Source of the DNA: Planctomycetia bacterium | GTDB lineage: Bacteria; Planctomycetota; Phycisphaerae; Phycisphaerales; SM1A02 | Assembly (NCBI GenBank): GCA_005790605.1 | Contig: SXUI01000051.1 | Span: 1-64,000 of the forward strand | Direction: 5' to 3' | DNA length: 64,000 bases | In this document: in pieces, positions 1-9,499 of the stretch | Layout: every line of letters begins with the position of its first letter | How positions within the stretch are numbered: the stretch's first letter is position 1 | Notes under the pieces: generated by a model | What the model saw: only the letters and a program-made list of their open reading frames with translations | What the model was told of the DNA's origin: nothing | Database searches by the model: none | Program-made: the position numbers and the translations under genes

Positions 1-552
1 ACCGTAGACGGTGAAGAATCGAAGCCCCGTGGTGGGGAGCGCGAAGAGATTGCTGTACGCGTGAGCGAAGAGCTCGTTTGCCTTCTTGCTTGCGGCGTAA
101 AGGGACAGTGGATGATCGACGCTGTCTTCAACCGAGAAGGGGAGTTTGCTATTCCCTCCATACACCGAACTTGAACTCGCGTAGACGAGATGCTGACAAC
201 CATTGTGCCGACAGCCCTCGAGAATGTTTTGAAATCCAATGATGTTGGAGTGCACATACGCATGCGGATTTTCGATCGAGTAGCGAACCCCGGCTTGCGC
301 GGCGAGGTGCACGACGCGAGGGAATCGATACTTCGCGAAGAGTGCTTCTATCTCGCTCCGTGCGGCAATGTCCATCTTGATGAATGAGAACCCACGATGT
401 CCCTGCAGTCGCGCGAGTCTCGCTTCCTTGATGCGAGGGTCGTAGTAGTCATTGACATTGTCGATGCCGATCACTTCCTCGCCTCGATCAAGGAGTCGGT
501 GCGCAACATGAGAGCCGATGAAACCAGCTGCGCCGGTGACGAGCGTTGCCAT
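1..552 (-). CDS. UDP-glucuronate 4-epimerase-type NAD-dependent epimerase (C-terminus off window)
   Basis: Only the first 184 codons are present; the gene runs off the left edge. The product is a short-chain dehydrogenase-type sugar-nucleotide epimerase. Visible are the N-terminal NAD-binding loop [10 protein letters not shown] (residues 6-15), the segment [13 protein letters not shown] typical of the UDP-glucuronate 4-epimerase/CapI branch, [11 protein letters not shown], and the catalytic YAASK motif near residue 150. Family members interconvert UDP-glucuronate and UDP-galacturonate in the cytosol for polysaccharide synthesis. The ATG is the first Met before the Rossmann motif. It lies 42 nt downstream of the aminotransferase gene on the same strand, as the last visible member of the minus-strand sugar operon. 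Substrate specificity is inferred from motif resemblance only. Confidence 0.88.
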   Translation of the reverse strand, partial: MATLVTGAAGFIGSHVAHRLLDRGEEVIGIDNVNDYYDPRIKEARLARLQGHRGFSFIKMDIAARSEIEALFAKYRFPRVVHLAAQAGVRYSIENPHAYVHSNIIGFQNILEGCRHNGCQHLVYASSSSVYGGNSKLPFSVEDSVDHPLSLYAASKKANELFAHAYSNLFALPTTGLRFFTVYG

Positions 553-594
553 AAGACGCGGAGTTTACAAGATGAAGTGGAGCGTCAGCCGCGC

Positions 595-1800
595 TTAGGA
601 CGCACCGCGACAAGTTGTGGCTTGTTGCATCACGCCGGCGATGACATCCATGACGCGCTGCTGCTGCGTGACAGTCATGCTGCTTCCGCTTGGAAGACAG
701 ATGCCATCCTGAAAGAGGCGGGCTGAGGTGTCGCGGGAGCATCCAGCAGATTCGTGTGCGAAATACCCACATCCTGCGAAAAGAGGTTGGAGGTGCATGG
801 GCTTCCATGTCGGCCGCGCCTCGATTTTTCGTGCCGCAAGCGCTTGCAGCAGCACATCTCGCGTGGTTCCAGCCTTCTTCGGATCGACCGTGAGTGCGGT
901 GAGCCATCGAGTGGAGTGGCTCCATGCGGGTTCAGGCATGAAGTGGATGCCAGGAATCGCGCCGAGCGCGTCGTGGTAGCGCGTGAAGATTTCACGTCGC
1001 GTCGCCACGCGGCTTCCAAGAGCACGGAGTTGGGCACGACCGATGCCAGCAAGCACATTCGACATGCGGTAGTTGAAGCCTGCTTCTCGATGTTCGTAGT
1101 GCGGCGCTGGTTCTCGCGCTTGCGTGGCGAGGAATCTCGCGCGCGTCACTCGCGCAGCGTGGTGCGCGGAGAGCATCCCGCCGCCCGAGGTCGTGATGAT
1201 CTTGTTGCCATTGAAACTAAACGCCGAGATGTCACCAAAGGTTCCGCTCGGATGTCCCAGGCAGGTGGCGCCCAAACTCTCCGCAGCATCCTCCAAGATC
1301 GGAACATCCCATTCCTCGCAGATGGGTCGAATCGAGCCGAAGTCGGCGCTCTGTCCATAGAGGTTGACCACGAGGACAGCCTTTGGTTTTCGACCTGCGG
1401 CTGTCAGCACTTCAAGCGCGCGCCGGAGCGCGCTCGGCGACATGTTCCAACTTTCCGGTTCGCTATCGATGAAGACGGGTTCTGCACCGAGAAGGCGAAT
1501 GGGATTCGCGCTCGCGACGAATGTGAAGCTCGAGCAGAGCACGACATCTCCGCTGCCTACGCCAAGCAGTGCGAGCCCAAGGTGGATCGCGGCAGTACCC
1601 GATGCCGTCGCACAACATGGCATGGCGCCGAGTACTTCGCCGAACTCGCGTTCGAACGCGTCGACATTGGGGCCAAGCGGCGCGATCCAGTTTGTCGCGA
1701 ACGCCTCGTCGATGAACAACTTCTCATCACCCGTCATGTGTGGAGGCGACAGGAGAATCGGTGCGTTGTCGTTCACGGAATCGGGAGGGAAGGGGCACAT
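595..1800 (-). CDS. DegT/DnrJ/EryC1 family PLP sugar aminotransferase (PglE/LegC-like)
   Basis: PLP-dependent aminotransferase that would transfer an amino group to a nucleotide-linked keto sugar. Seen: the N-terminal ILLSPPHMTGDE and NWIAPLGPNVDAFE segments, ATASGTAAIHL, the EDAAESLGA motif with the cofactor-facing Asp, and SFNGNKIITTSGGGML with the PLP Schiff-base Lys near residue 199. This last motif is typical of the branch making UDP-4-amino sugars (bacillosamine, legionaminic acid precursors). The chosen ATG gives 401 residues and 14 residues before the conserved start. An upstream in-frame ATG at 1866 would overlap the end of asnB and encode a less typical leader. It could supply an amino sugar either to this surface polysaccharide or to the nonulosonate genes 35 kb away. 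Confidence 0.88.
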   Translation of the reverse strand: MCPFPPDSVNDNAPILLSPPHMTGDEKLFIDEAFATNWIAPLGPNVDAFEREFGEVLGAMPCCATASGTAAIHLGLALLGVGSGDVVLCSSFTFVASANPIRLLGAEPVFIDSEPESWNMSPSALRRALEVLTAAGRKPKAVLVVNLYGQSADFGSIRPICEEWDVPILEDAAESLGATCLGHPSGTFGDISAFSFNGNKIITTSGGGMLSAHHAARVTRARFLATQAREPAPHYEHREAGFNYRMSNVLAGIGRAQLRALGSRVATRREIFTRYHDALGAIPGIHFMPEPAWSHSTRWLTALTVDPKKAGTTRDVLLQALAARKIEARPTWKPMHLQPLFAGCGYFAHESAGCSRDTSARLFQDGICLPSGSSMTVTQQQRVMDVIAGVMQQATTCRGAS

Positions 1801-1856
1801 TGGGGTGAAGTGTGTGTCGCGCGAAGCCACAGAGAGAAGCACCGACGACCTCAGTC

Positions 1857-3854
1857 CTATCGGCATTTCGAGGATTCATGCCACGCTTGGAACATCAGAA
1901 TGTTCCAGACCCCGTAACCCTCGTCTCGGGAGTGCAGGAATCGCCGCCAGCGGCGCGCGATCTGGTCGGCGTCAAGCAGACCATCGCTGCGAATGCGCGA
2001 AGCGAGGAGGAGCGACTCCGCCCATGGTCGAAGGGGGCCTCGAAGCCAGGCGCCAAGCGGAACACCGAAACCCATCTTGGGCCGATTCGTGAGCGCACGC
2101 GGGACGCGGCGCGCGACGACTTCTTCCAAGATCCACTTCCGTCTTCCATCACGCAGGCGCATCGATGGCGGAAGCGAGAACGCGAGCGCCGCGAGTTGAT
2201 GATCGAGAAGCGGCTCGCGTGCTTCGAGCGAGACCGACATGCTTGCGCGATCAACCTTCACAAGAATGTCGTCGACGAGGTAGCTCGCAATATCTGCTTG
2301 CATCATGCGCGCGATGAAGTTGGGAACGACCTCTGGGCGGACGAGGCAATCTGCGTTCGTGAGTGGAGATTGTGGAAGCACAGCGCCAGGGACGAGCGCG
2401 AGGCTCTCGCGATCGGTGGCGACGAGTTCCAGATACAAGTTCCACGCATCGGGTTGACTGAGCAAGGCCGCCAGTTTGTGCGCACGGTCCCCAGCGCGGT
2501 CCATTTGGAACCGTTTGGGAAGCGCCGTGGAAATGGCTCGTCCCAAGGAGTTGCCGAGTGATCGAGGAACGGCGCGAAGCGCGAGGGCAGCGGCGCTCCG
2601 GAGTACCGCGGGTGTTCGCGCATTGCTCTGCGCGATTCGCTCGGCCCATGCATAGCGGTAATAGCCGCCGAAGAGTTCATCGCCTCCATCGCCAGAGAGT
2701 GAAACGGTGACGCTTCGTCGAGCGGTTTCGCTTACCAGCAGAGTCGGAATCTGCGAAGAGTCTGCGAAGGGTTCATCCCAAATCTCTGGGATACGCGGAA
2801 TGACATCGAGCGCCTCTTTCGAGGAGACGATCCGCTCGGTGTGCGAGGTTCCGAGGTGCCGGGCAATCTCACGAGCAAAGGGCGACTCGTCATAGTTCGA
2901 ATCTTCAAATCCAATGGTGTAAGTCTGCACCGGGGTCGATGAGAGCGCCTGCATGGCAGCGACGACTGCGGTTGAATCTGTGCCGCCGGAAAGAAATGCT
3001 CCGAGGGGAACATCGCTCTCCATGCGTAATCGCACGCTGCGGAGAATCGCCGCATCGACAGCGTCAATCGCTTCCGTGTCACTGCCCGCAAATGGATGCG
3101 TCGCACCGTGCTCAACAAGAGCGCGCGAGCTGAACCAAGGGAAGACTGTGGCGCGACGAGCATCAAGGTCGTACCGGAGGAAGTGCCCGGGTAGCAACTT
3201 CCGAACTTCGGGGTGAATCGTCAATGGCCCCGGCACATATCCATGCCGCAAGAAAAGTGCGAGCGCGTCGCGATCGACGGAAAGTGACATCCCGGGTACG
3301 ACGCGGAGCGCTTTGAGTTCTGATGCGAATACAAGCGTCGCTGCAACTGGATTCGAAAAGTCGCCAAGTGAAACTTGCCGACCACCCGAGAAGGCGTAAT
3401 ACATCGGCTTGACGCCGAATCGATCGCGCACAAGTGTGAGCTGCCGCTGCGCGCGATCGAGAACAGCAAACGCGAACATTCCTTCGAGTTTGGGAAGTGT
3501 CGCTTCAACCCCCCACGCTTCGAACGCGGCGAGAAGCGTCTCTGTATCGGATGTTCCGCGAAAGGTCGCGCCCTCCCGAGCGAGGTCCTTGCGCATCGCA
3601 TCGTGGCCGTAGCACTCACCGTTGAGCGTGATTTCAAATCGACCACTCGCGGATCGCATCGGTTGATGGCCGTGCTGCGTGAGATCGCGAATCGCGAGAC
3701 GGCGGAATGCAAACCCAACTCGCGTTGGCTCGTCGAAGAGGATCCCCTCATCATCCGGACCTCGATGGACGAGGCATCGCGCCATGGCGCTCAGCACCTT
3801 GCGGGGTTCGCGGAGCCGCGCTTCAGCGTCGATGTATCCCGCAAGTCCGCACAT
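1857..3854 (-). CDS. asnB: Asparagine synthase (glutamine-hydrolysing), exopolysaccharide-locus type
   Basis: Two-domain amidotransferase of 665 residues. Translation starts at MCGLAGYID, so that after Met removal Cys becomes the N-terminal nucleophile of the class II glutaminase; longer upstream starts would destroy this. The glutaminase domain spans roughly residues 1-210. The synthetase domain contains the ATP PP-loop LSGGTDSTAV near residue 285 and SLSGDGGDELFGGYYRY further on. The reaction is glutamine-dependent amidation of aspartate or another carboxylate. Homologues are common in exosortase/exopolysaccharide loci, where they may amidate sugar acids; that role is inferred here. The ATG follows the stop of the upstream ligase gene by one base (TGACATG), so translation is probably coupled. 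Confidence 0.93.
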   Translation of the reverse strand: MCGLAGYIDAEARLREPRKVLSAMARCLVHRGPDDEGILFDEPTRVGFAFRRLAIRDLTQHGHQPMRSASGRFEITLNGECYGHDAMRKDLAREGATFRGTSDTETLLAAFEAWGVEATLPKLEGMFAFAVLDRAQRQLTLVRDRFGVKPMYYAFSGGRQVSLGDFSNPVAATLVFASELKALRVVPGMSLSVDRDALALFLRHGYVPGPLTIHPEVRKLLPGHFLRYDLDARRATVFPWFSSRALVEHGATHPFAGSDTEAIDAVDAAILRSVRLRMESDVPLGAFLSGGTDSTAVVAAMQALSSTPVQTYTIGFEDSNYDESPFAREIARHLGTSHTERIVSSKEALDVIPRIPEIWDEPFADSSQIPTLLVSETARRSVTVSLSGDGGDELFGGYYRYAWAERIAQSNARTPAVLRSAAALALRAVPRSLGNSLGRAISTALPKRFQMDRAGDRAHKLAALLSQPDAWNLYLELVATDRESLALVPGAVLPQSPLTNADCLVRPEVVPNFIARMMQADIASYLVDDILVKVDRASMSVSLEAREPLLDHQLAALAFSLPPSMRLRDGRRKWILEEVVARRVPRALTNRPKMGFGVPLGAWLRGPLRPWAESLLLASRIRSDGLLDADQIARRWRRFLHSRDEGYGVWNILMFQAWHESSKCR

Positions 3855-3855
3855 G

Positions 3856-5142
3856 TCAGGTGTTCCAACCTCGCACGAGGGGAAGGCTACCGAACGCGAC
3901 GACGAGCATCGTGCTCGCAACACTCATTTCTCGATACTGCGGGTCACTCGTGAGCGCCGAAACGAGCACGACGGCGAGCGCCGCACAAGCGCCGCATGCG
4001 AGCGCGTCGTCTCTCGCATTCCTCCAGCCTGCGCGAAGGAGTGCCGCGAGCATCCAGAACAAGAGCCCGAGCCCGATGAGGCCGCCCTCGCAGAGGACGC
4101 CGAGATAGGTGTTGTGCGGGTGTTTCGACCATGCATGCTCGTCACTGCTCTCAAGCGGTCGCGCGCTGAAACTCCCGAGGCCATTGCCCACGAGAGGATG
4201 CTCGAGCCAGAGACTGTGTGCGTCGCTCCACCACTGCATTCGTGACGCGACTGGTGAGACAACATCACTGCCCGATGTTGCCGCGCTGATTTGCCCCGGC
4301 ACTTCGTCGACGTAACGCAGCGTGCTTCTCCCAACCGTCGGAAGCACGATCGCGCAAACCGCAAGAGCAACGACTGCAGAGCGTGTGATGGCGCGCTTCG
4401 ATATGAAGCCGCCTCGCGAAAGCAGCGCGAAAAGCACCGGAAGTGCGATGATCAGCGCGAGAATCTGGCCGCGACCGGCCGCGATGAAGACTCCCGTGAG
4501 TGCTGAGACTGCTGCGAGTACGAACAACGCGCGGGCCGTTCCTGAGCTCGCGCACGCGAGACTGGTTGCGAGCACAACCGTCATGGCGCTCCGAAGCGCA
4601 GAGTCACCTGGATGATCAACGATTCCCGCATGTCGCCAAGGGTTCGACTCTGGACGATGGAGCAGATCCGCGAGTTGCAAGAGCTGGGCCGCGTTCTGCA
4701 CCATGGTTCCTAGTATGAACGCGATCGCAATGGCGCGTGCGTGATCGAGCACGGGCCAGATCGCTGGAAGAATGACGACCCAACGCAGCATGGACAGATC
4801 GCTCTTGGCATCGTTCTGCGACGAGGTCCAGAGCAATGAAGTGAGAAGCCACGCTGTCAGCAACGCGCAGGGGATCAGTGCTGGGTTGCGCAGCATGCTT
4901 GGCATCGCGCGCCAAGTTGCGTGGAGTCGAATGATGGCGCAGGAAATCAGCATCGCGGACGCAATGTTGAGCGGTGCGTGGTTGAGCGCGCTCGCGAACG
5001 CGAAAAAGCACGCGAGGAGCGTGTGGCACCAGTGTCCGAAGCGATCGCGCAGCATCGCGCAACGAAGTTGCTCAAACATGAGCGCGGAATCAGTTGTGGG
5101 TGGCCACGCGCGAGGCTTGGAAACGGATCGATCGACGAGCAT
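3856..5142 (-). CDS. O-antigen ligase / polymerase family membrane protein (WaaL/Wzy_C type)
   Basis: A 428-residue integral inner-membrane protein with roughly ten hydrophobic segments spread over its length. The Wzy_C-type signature lies in the C-terminal third: SRMQWWSDAHSLWLEHPLVG, GNGLGSF, then HPHNTYLGVLCEGGLIGLGL, with the large periplasmic loop and its conserved His and Arg residues. Such proteins join lipid-linked glycan to an acceptor (ligase) or polymerise repeat units. Which of the two it does cannot be told from sequence. It sits between a glycosyltransferase (14 nt gap) and asnB (1 nt gap) in the minus-strand operon. Confidence 0.85.
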   Translation of the reverse strand: MLVDRSVSKPRAWPPTTDSALMFEQLRCAMLRDRFGHWCHTLLACFFAFASALNHAPLNIASAMLISCAIIRLHATWRAMPSMLRNPALIPCALLTAWLLTSLLWTSSQNDAKSDLSMLRWVVILPAIWPVLDHARAIAIAFILGTMVQNAAQLLQLADLLHRPESNPWRHAGIVDHPGDSALRSAMTVVLATSLACASSGTARALFVLAAVSALTGVFIAAGRGQILALIIALPVLFALLSRGGFISKRAITRSAVVALAVCAIVLPTVGRSTLRYVDEVPGQISAATSGSDVVSPVASRMQWWSDAHSLWLEHPLVGNGLGSFSARPLESSDEHAWSKHPHNTYLGVLCEGGLIGLGLLFWMLAALLRAGWRNARDDALACGACAALAVVLVSALTSDPQYREMSVASTMLVVAFGSLPLVRGWNT

Positions 5143-5156
5143 CTGGAGTGCGTGGA

Positions 5157-6326
5157 TTATGCAGGATGCGCGGACGCGGCGGGGAGCGGCGATTGGATGA
5201 GTGCTTGCTCAATCGTGGCGTTGACGACCCGCACATCGAATCGTTCCTCGGCGAGCGATCGGCTCGCATCTCCCATGCGCGCAAGTTCGAGCGGGGACTT
5301 CTCGAGCACACTGAGGATCGAGTCGGCGAGCGCTTGAGCGTCTTGGATCGGAATCAAGACACCGTTGGTCTCCGGCGCATGGCGAACAGTCTCGCGGCAA
5401 CCTGGGGCGTTGGTTGTGATGATCGGGCGACCGGTCGCGAGCGCTTCGAGCACGCTCATCGGCGTACCTTCGCGGTAGGAGGGAAGTGCGAAGATGGTGC
5501 ACTTGGCGAGTTCGTCGCGCACATCATCGAGCCGTCCGACATACTCGACCGCTCCTTCGGCCACCCAGCGATCGAGTTCGCTTCGCGATACTGCGCTTGG
5601 ATTCGAGTCGATCCATCCGACGAGACGGAATCGCGCATCGGGGCGTGCGCGCTTCACCATCCGCGCGGCCTCTTTGAACTCTCGCACGCCTTTGTCGACG
5701 AGAAGGCGTGCAACCATGAGAATGATCGGCGCTCCTGAAGGCATCGGTCTTCGAGGGAATTGCGACAGATCAACGCCTGATCCTCCAATGCTGCCGCACT
5801 TTGTTTCGGGAACACTTGCGCCTATGGTCGCGAGCACGCAGCGATCATCCTCATTCTGAAAGAGCACAACATTCGCGCATGGAAACGCGCGTGCGTAGAG
5901 CCATCCCGCGAGGCGTCGGAGCACGCGTGGCTTCATGCCAGTCGCGGTGAATGCGTAACCGAGACCAGTAATCATGGCGACAACTCGAGGAACGCCCGCA
6001 GCGCGTGCCGCTCGAGTTGCGTGAAATACAGGCTTTGGATTCGTCGTGAGCACGGCATCAAACTGACCGGACGCAAAGAGCTTCCGCCAATGATGGATCG
6101 CCGCGCGGTCTCGCAGTGGATTCAACGAGGTGCGTGCAAGTGGTGAGAAGACGCATCTGGCGCCGAGCGCTTCTACCTGAGCCGCGATCGATGCATCACT
6201 CACCTCTTCGCCGTGCGGTGTCGAGACGACGACTGAGTGCCCAGCGCGCACCAGCGACGCAATGAGTGCGCCACGAAATCGGACGACTGTGTCGCCGATG
6301 CCGTTGACGATGCAGATGCGCGCCAT
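5157..6326 (-). CDS. Glycosyltransferase family 4 (PglA/WbpY-like)
   Basis: GT-B fold retaining glycosyltransferase of 389 residues. The N-terminal acceptor domain begins MARICIVNGIGDTVVRFRGA and carries LTTNPKPVFHAT and ITGLGYAFT, typical of the bacillosamine/GalNAc-transferase branch. The C-terminal donor domain shows GSGVDLSQFP, MVARLLVDKGVREF and the donor-binding PSYREGTPMSVLEALATGRP. An ATG at 6326 was preferred to an in-frame GTG at 6335 because it starts directly at the first beta strand. It follows another GT4 gene by 35 nt. Donor and acceptor sugars are unknown. Confidence 0.88.
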   Translation of the reverse strand: MARICIVNGIGDTVVRFRGALIASLVRAGHSVVVSTPHGEEVSDASIAAQVEALGARCVFSPLARTSLNPLRDRAAIHHWRKLFASGQFDAVLTTNPKPVFHATRAARAAGVPRVVAMITGLGYAFTATGMKPRVLRRLAGWLYARAFPCANVVLFQNEDDRCVLATIGASVPETKCGSIGGSGVDLSQFPRRPMPSGAPIILMVARLLVDKGVREFKEAARMVKRARPDARFRLVGWIDSNPSAVSRSELDRWVAEGAVEYVGRLDDVRDELAKCTIFALPSYREGTPMSVLEALATGRPIITTNAPGCRETVRHAPETNGVLIPIQDAQALADSILSVLEKSPLELARMGDASRSLAEERFDVRVVNATIEQALIQSPLPAASAHPA

Positions 6327-6361
6327 ACAGCGCACTGTACGGCGGAATCACGACGGAACGG

Positions 6362-7555
6362 TCAGGCAGAGTGGATCGGTTCGCGCGAGGCATCGCGCAG
6401 CGCGTGGGAGGTTTGGCGTATCCCGCGACGCTTCGCAATTGCGCTTTCCCAGAGGCTCGCATACTGGTCAGCGATCGAGTGAATGGAGTAGTGCGCGCGA
6501 ATCCGCGCGCGCGCAGCATCTCCGATGGTGAGGCGCGCAGACGGTGCGAGTGCAGCCGCGTGGAGCATTGCTTCAGCAAGAGCCGCCGGCTCACCAGGCT
6601 CGACGACCACACCACAGTCATCGATGACATGCTTCGTATCGCCAACATCGGTGCCAATCACATACGCGCCGCAGGCCATCGCTTCACCGACCACATTCGG
6701 GCAACCCTCACCCCATCGGCTCGGCGAAACCAGAATGTCCATGGCGCACATGAGGCGGGCAATGTCGGGTCGCTCGCCGAGTCGATGCATACGCCGCCGC
6801 ACGCCTTCAAGCGATGTGGCGCCACAGAATGCATCTTCGTCTGTCCCGCGGCCAACGAGGACGAAGTGCAGTCGCGGGTCCGCCGCTGCTGCGGCCTGTG
6901 CTGATTGGAGAAATCCAGCGTGGTCCTTTTGAGGGTGCACGCGAGCGGCCATTCCAACGATGATCGCGCTCTCAGGAACACCGAGTTCGCTCCGTACTGC
7001 TGCGCGAGCGAAAGCATCAGGTTTGAAGCGATCGACTTCGAAGCCGTTTGGGATCACGACGCTCGTCGAATTGTCGTAGCCGATGCGGGCGTGTTGTTCT
7101 TGGCTGACGGCCGCGTTGTTGACGATCGCGTCGGCGTGCGGTGCGAGATAACGGCCGCAGCGAATCACCGCGCGGGTCAGAAATCGTTCGCGAGAAAGGT
7201 CGTAGAGGGATTGCCGGATGTTCCACACGACGGGGGTCTTGCGTGGAATCCATGGTCGAGCGAGGCTCGCCGCAGTGTTCGCGTGGTACATCCACGACTG
7301 CACCAGATCCGGTTCGTGTGCTCGTATGAGTTTCGTCAGTCGACGCAACCCGCGCACGCTTACCTCACCGCGGCGCAGGCCGATGGTTTCCACCCGAATA
7401 CCCATATCGCGGATGACTTCGATCAGCGCGCCATCGTCGACGAGCGTGACGACTGTTGGGTCGAACGCACGACCATCAAGCGTGCGAAGCAGCTTGACGA
7501 GCATCTGTTCTGCTCCGCCGACAGAGAGCGTAGTGATGAGATGAAGAACACGCAT
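6362..7555 (-). CDS. Glycosyltransferase family 4
   Basis: GT-B glycosyltransferase of 397 residues and the first gene of the minus-strand polysaccharide operon. The N-terminus MRVLHLITTLSVGGAEQML carries the GGAE glycine-rich loop common to this subfamily. Further along are SWMYHANTAASLA, NGFEVDRFKPD, MAARVHPQKDHAGFL and the nucleotide-sugar site PSRWGEGCPNVVGEAMACG with its E-x7-E acidic pair. It lies head to head with the ABC permease gene across about 116 bp, which must hold the promoters for both directions. Specific sugar unknown. Confidence 0.88.
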   Translation of the reverse strand: MRVLHLITTLSVGGAEQMLVKLLRTLDGRAFDPTVVTLVDDGALIEVIRDMGIRVETIGLRRGEVSVRGLRRLTKLIRAHEPDLVQSWMYHANTAASLARPWIPRKTPVVWNIRQSLYDLSRERFLTRAVIRCGRYLAPHADAIVNNAAVSQEQHARIGYDNSTSVVIPNGFEVDRFKPDAFARAAVRSELGVPESAIIVGMAARVHPQKDHAGFLQSAQAAAAADPRLHFVLVGRGTDEDAFCGATSLEGVRRRMHRLGERPDIARLMCAMDILVSPSRWGEGCPNVVGEAMACGAYVIGTDVGDTKHVIDDCGVVVEPGEPAALAEAMLHAAALAPSARLTIGDAARARIRAHYSIHSIADQYASLWESAIAKRRGIRQTSHALRDASREPIHSA

Positions 7556-7671
7556 GCTCGCCCATGTTGCATCCTAGTGATTGACGCTTCCTCAAGCAAC
7601 TCATCGCAAACGCGACGGCGGCGAGCCTCTCAGAGCGTGCGAAAAACGAACATCTGGTATTGGTACGATTG

Positions 7672-8520
7672 ATGGAAGTTCTTGGACTGTGTGGATCGAC
7701 AGTCGTTATGCGCGCATTACTAGAGATTCTCCGATCCATTCTTGGCCGCAATCGCGAACTTGTTTTCGAGCTTGCGCGGCGCGAGGTCACGGAGCGCTAC
7801 GCCGGAACCGCGCTCGGATCGGTGTGGGCATTCGTGACGCCACTGCTGACGATGGCGATCTATGTTGGTCTCTTTGCATTTGTCTTTCCGGTCCGACTGG
7901 GTGAGGGTGGATCGCCTTGGCTTGGTGCCGCGCTCATCCTTTCGGGCATCGTGCCGTGGATCACCTTTGCCGATTGCGCCACCCGCGCACCTGGCGTGTT
8001 ACTCGGACACCGAGCGCTCGTTCGACAGGTAGTGTTTCCGATCGAAGTCTTGCCAGCGAAGACCGTGGCGGCATGCTTGGTTCCCCAACTCGTTGGCACT
8101 ATGGTCGGGCTCACGATCGCATGCGCCACCGCGGGCCTTTCGTGGACGCAACTTCTTCTCCCTCTGTTGTGGGTCATCCAGATCATGCTTATGTTTGGAG
8201 TCATGCTGCTCTTATCAACACTTGGAGTGTGGCTGCGCGACCTTCGGGAAATCGTGTCGTTCCTCGCCAACATCGGTCTTTATGTGGCGCCGATCATTCT
8301 GCTTCCACAGATCATCGCCGGACTTCCCACGCTTGCTCGCGCAGCGATTTCTGCGAACCCGTTTAGTCACATGGTGTGGTGCTTCCATGATGCCACGGTG
8401 CTCCACACCTTTGCGCACCCGTGGTCTTGGCTCGTGTTTCCGATGTTCTCCGTCATCGTTCTCGTCGCGGGGGCGTCGGTGTTTACGAAATTGAAACCAG
8501 CTATGGGCGAGGCGATGTGA
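7672..8520 (+). CDS. ABC-2 type polysaccharide export permease (Wzm-like)
   Basis: A 282-residue inner-membrane protein with six predicted membrane helices. The cytoplasmic amphipathic N-terminus contains ELARREVTERYAGTALGSVW, the hallmark of Wzm/TagG/KpsM-type permeases, and the later segment NIGLYVAPIILLP fits the same family. These work with a Wzt-type ATPase to move undecaprenyl-linked glycan across the inner membrane. No ATPase gene is found next to it or elsewhere in the window, so the partner must be encoded outside. The ATG at 7672 was chosen; an in-frame TTG at 7660 and ATG at 7708 are alternatives and none has a strong ribosome site. The next gene starts one base after the stop. Confidence 0.87.
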   Translation: MEVLGLCGSTVVMRALLEILRSILGRNRELVFELARREVTERYAGTALGSVWAFVTPLLTMAIYVGLFAFVFPVRLGEGGSPWLGAALILSGIVPWITFADCATRAPGVLLGHRALVRQVVFPIEVLPAKTVAACLVPQLVGTMVGLTIACATAGLSWTQLLLPLLWVIQIMLMFGVMLLLSTLGVWLRDLREIVSFLANIGLYVAPIILLPQIIAGLPTLARAAISANPFSHMVWCFHDATVLHTFAHPWSWLVFPMFSVIVLVAGASVFTKLKPAMGEAM

Positions 8521-8521
8521 C

Positions 8522-9481
8522 ATGAGTGGAGTCGTGCTCCACATTGGTTTGCCGAAGACGGCGACGACGACACTGCAGAAATCGGTGTTTCCGAAGCTCA
8601 GCGGAGTTTGTTACGCGGGGAAGCACATCCCGGGTTACGGTTACACATCTGTTGAGCTTGGCCGGGCGATGCACGCGCTCATGCGCGCGGACAGTGTGCT
8701 CGGGGATGTGGTTCCTGCATTCGCTGAGGCAGTCTCGGAGGTGAGCGCGACTTGCGGTGCTTCCACGCTTGTCATCTCAAGTGAGTCGCTTGCACACCCG
8801 TCGGCGCGCGACATTGGACTCGTTGCGACGCGGCTTGCAGCTGCCGTTCCTCAAGCGCGCATTCTCATCTCCATTCGCGCCCAAACTGACTTGGTGCGAA
8901 GTTGGTATCGATCACACGGCCGTTTCGCGCAGTACATGTTCACGCACAAGCGCGAGTCAGAGCGTATTCGTTCCTCGCTCTCACAGCGAGAATGGTGGGA
9001 CTTTGTGAGCCGCGATCCAGACGCGGGGCTGCTCGCGATGCTTGACTTCGACGCGATTGTGGAGTGCTACGCGCGGCTGTTTCCCAACCGCGTGACGGTC
9101 TTGCCGATGGAGTGGATGCGTGTCGATCCTTCTCGATTCGCTCGTTCGCTTGCCGGACTTCTCGGTGCAGACCCAGCCGCGTGCGAGCAAGCGCTCGAAG
9201 GAGCGCATGAGAATCGCGGGCTGTCGAAGCGGGAAGTTTGCGCAGCGAGAGTGTGCTCCATGCTCGGTGTTTCCGCTGACTTCCTCGAGCACCGCTCACA
9301 AGGCGTGATTCGGCGTTGGCTCGCGGCTGGAGGTGCAGCGGACGAGAAGCTCGCGCCTGTCATTGGCGAGTTCATTCGTACGCGATACGCGAAGGGGAAC
9401 TCTCGGCTTTCGTCTCGGTTCGGCTTGGACTTATCGTCGTGGGGATACGCGACGAGCGACGATGTCTTGCTCGGCGATTGA
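8522..9481 (+). CDS. PAPS-dependent sulfotransferase family protein
   Basis: A 319-residue cytosolic protein. It starts VVLHIGLPKTATTTLQKSVF, which is the 5'-phosphosulfate P-loop of sulfotransferases (residues 4-22). The segment ISIRAQTDLVRSWYRS near residue 118 corresponds to the 3'-phosphate-binding Arg/Ser motif. Family members move sulfate from PAPS to a hydroxyl of a sugar or other acceptor, so a sulfated glycan is a reasonable inference in this locus. The start codon follows the permease stop with the same TGACATG junction seen between two minus-strand genes, implying coupled translation. Confidence 0.82.
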   Translation: MSGVVLHIGLPKTATTTLQKSVFPKLSGVCYAGKHIPGYGYTSVELGRAMHALMRADSVLGDVVPAFAEAVSEVSATCGASTLVISSESLAHPSARDIGLVATRLAAAVPQARILISIRAQTDLVRSWYRSHGRFAQYMFTHKRESERIRSSLSQREWWDFVSRDPDAGLLAMLDFDAIVECYARLFPNRVTVLPMEWMRVDPSRFARSLAGLLGADPAACEQALEGAHENRGLSKREVCAARVCSMLGVSADFLEHRSQGVIRRWLAAGGAADEKLAPVIGEFIRTRYAKGNSRLSSRFGLDLSSWGYATSDDVLLGD

Positions 9482-9499
9482 AACCGATACTCTTGAGGT

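Noticed and set aside
754-1917. Long plus-strand open frame (387 codons) opposite the aminotransferase gene
   Set aside because: It is antisense to a gene with clear PLP-aminotransferase motifs, and its own product is Arg/Cys-rich without any recognisable feature, as expected for an opposite-strand frame in GC-rich DNA.
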